DNA from: Papio anubis
Lineage: Eukaryota > Chordata > Mammalia > Primates > Cercopithecidae
Assembly: GCF_008728515.1 (NCBI RefSeq)
Contig: NW_022167523.1
Coordinates: forward strand, 266,481-330,480
Reading direction: 5' to 3'
Length of the DNA: 64,000 nt
Under the pieces are notes generated by a model. That model was given only the letters and a program-made list of their open reading frames with translations. It did no database searches and was not told the DNA's origin. A program made the translations under genes and the position numbers. Shown one piece after another: positions 63,782-64,000 of this stretch. The stretch's first letter is position 1. Each line of letters starts with the position of its first letter.

Positions 63782-64000
63782 TTTTTTTTTTTTTAATTTA
63801 TTTATTATTATTATACTGTAAGTTGTAGGGTACATGTGCATAACGTGCAGGTTTGTTACATATGTATACTTGTGCCTTGTTGGTGTGCTGCACCCATCAA
63901 CTCGTCATTTACATCAGGTATAACTCCCAATGCAATCCCTCTTTTTCTACTGATTGGAATAGTTTCAGAAGGAATGGTACCAGCTCCTCCTTGTACCTGT
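63782..64000 (-). mobile_element. L1 copy 7: internally deleted LINE-1 running off the right edge
   Basis: A T run (63,782-63,794, poly(A) complement) is followed by the L1 3' terminus and part of the 3' UTR on the minus strand to ~63,940. The sequence then jumps, on the same strand, to L1 ORF2 mid-region (63,941-64,000; equivalent to copy 3 near 18,435-18,495). The segment between, about 2.5 kb in a complete L1, is missing. The junction sits in a shared AGGGA at 63,936-63,940. The element's 5' side lies beyond the window, so no target-site duplication can be checked. Confidence 0.88.
63941..64000 (-). pseudogene. L1 ORF2 mid-region fragment (copy 7, partial)
   Basis: Minus-strand reading encodes the conserved stretch before the RT core (TGTACAAGGAGGAGCTGGTA-like, ending in CAGTAGAAAAAG). 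Sixty bases only, in good condition. It is fused to the 3' UTR by the internal deletion, so no complete RT domain can follow in this copy. Confidence 0.75.

Noticed and set aside
1..64000. A previously undescribed protein-based system, tRNA, rRNA or other RNA gene
   Set aside because: All sequence except ~505 bp at 21,101-21,605 and a 16-bp piece at 26,974 is accounted for by alpha satellite or L1; I found no tRNA-like or snRNA-like segment and no intact coding region.

Overview
The window is primate pericentromeric or centromere-flanking DNA. It has no host protein-coding gene and no RNA gene. About 51 kb is divergent alpha satellite with monomers of about 170 bp, and about 12 kb is LINE-1 (L1) retrotransposon sequence. 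Alpha satellite confines the source to primates. The 3' ends of the younger L1 copies carry a tail type that I associate from memory with Old World monkeys rather than apes. That lineage call is only moderately confident.

Layout. Alpha satellite reads on the minus strand from 1 to about 24,417, on the plus strand from about 24,418 to 36,305, and on the minus strand again from about 38,456 to 63,781. There are seven L1 insertions. (1) 5,842-6,167 is a short 5'-truncated copy with an 11-bp target-site duplication. (2) 9,142-9,910 is a 5'-inverted (twin-priming) copy. (3) 14,798-21,619 is an old, nearly full-length L1 with an apparent ~500-bp 3' transduction. (4) 25,147-27,041 is a younger 5'-truncated copy with a double tail. 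(5) 32,233-32,436 is a 3' UTR-only copy. (6) 36,306-38,455 is the 5' 2.1 kb of an L1, lying exactly where the satellite changes orientation. (7) 63,782-64,000 is an internally deleted L1 running off the right edge.

Satellite organisation. The monomers are not random. They fall into recognisable types (called m1, m2, m2x, m2y, m3, m4, m5, m6 here, left to right on the top strand of the minus arrays) in a recurring order. They form ~1,020-bp hexamers, ~1,185-bp heptamers and ~680-bp tetramers: a divergent higher-order repeat that has diversified by unequal exchange. One deleted form of m2y occurs five times with the same junction in both orientations, so it predates the inversion. Many monomers carry a pJ-alpha-like motif and I saw no CENP-B box, which fits old flanking satellite better than an active human-type CENP-B-rich core.

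There is no operon, pathway or defence system. The coding remnants belong to L1 (ORF1 and ORF2), all broken. The many 60-120-codon open frames elsewhere are by-products of the satellite repeat.
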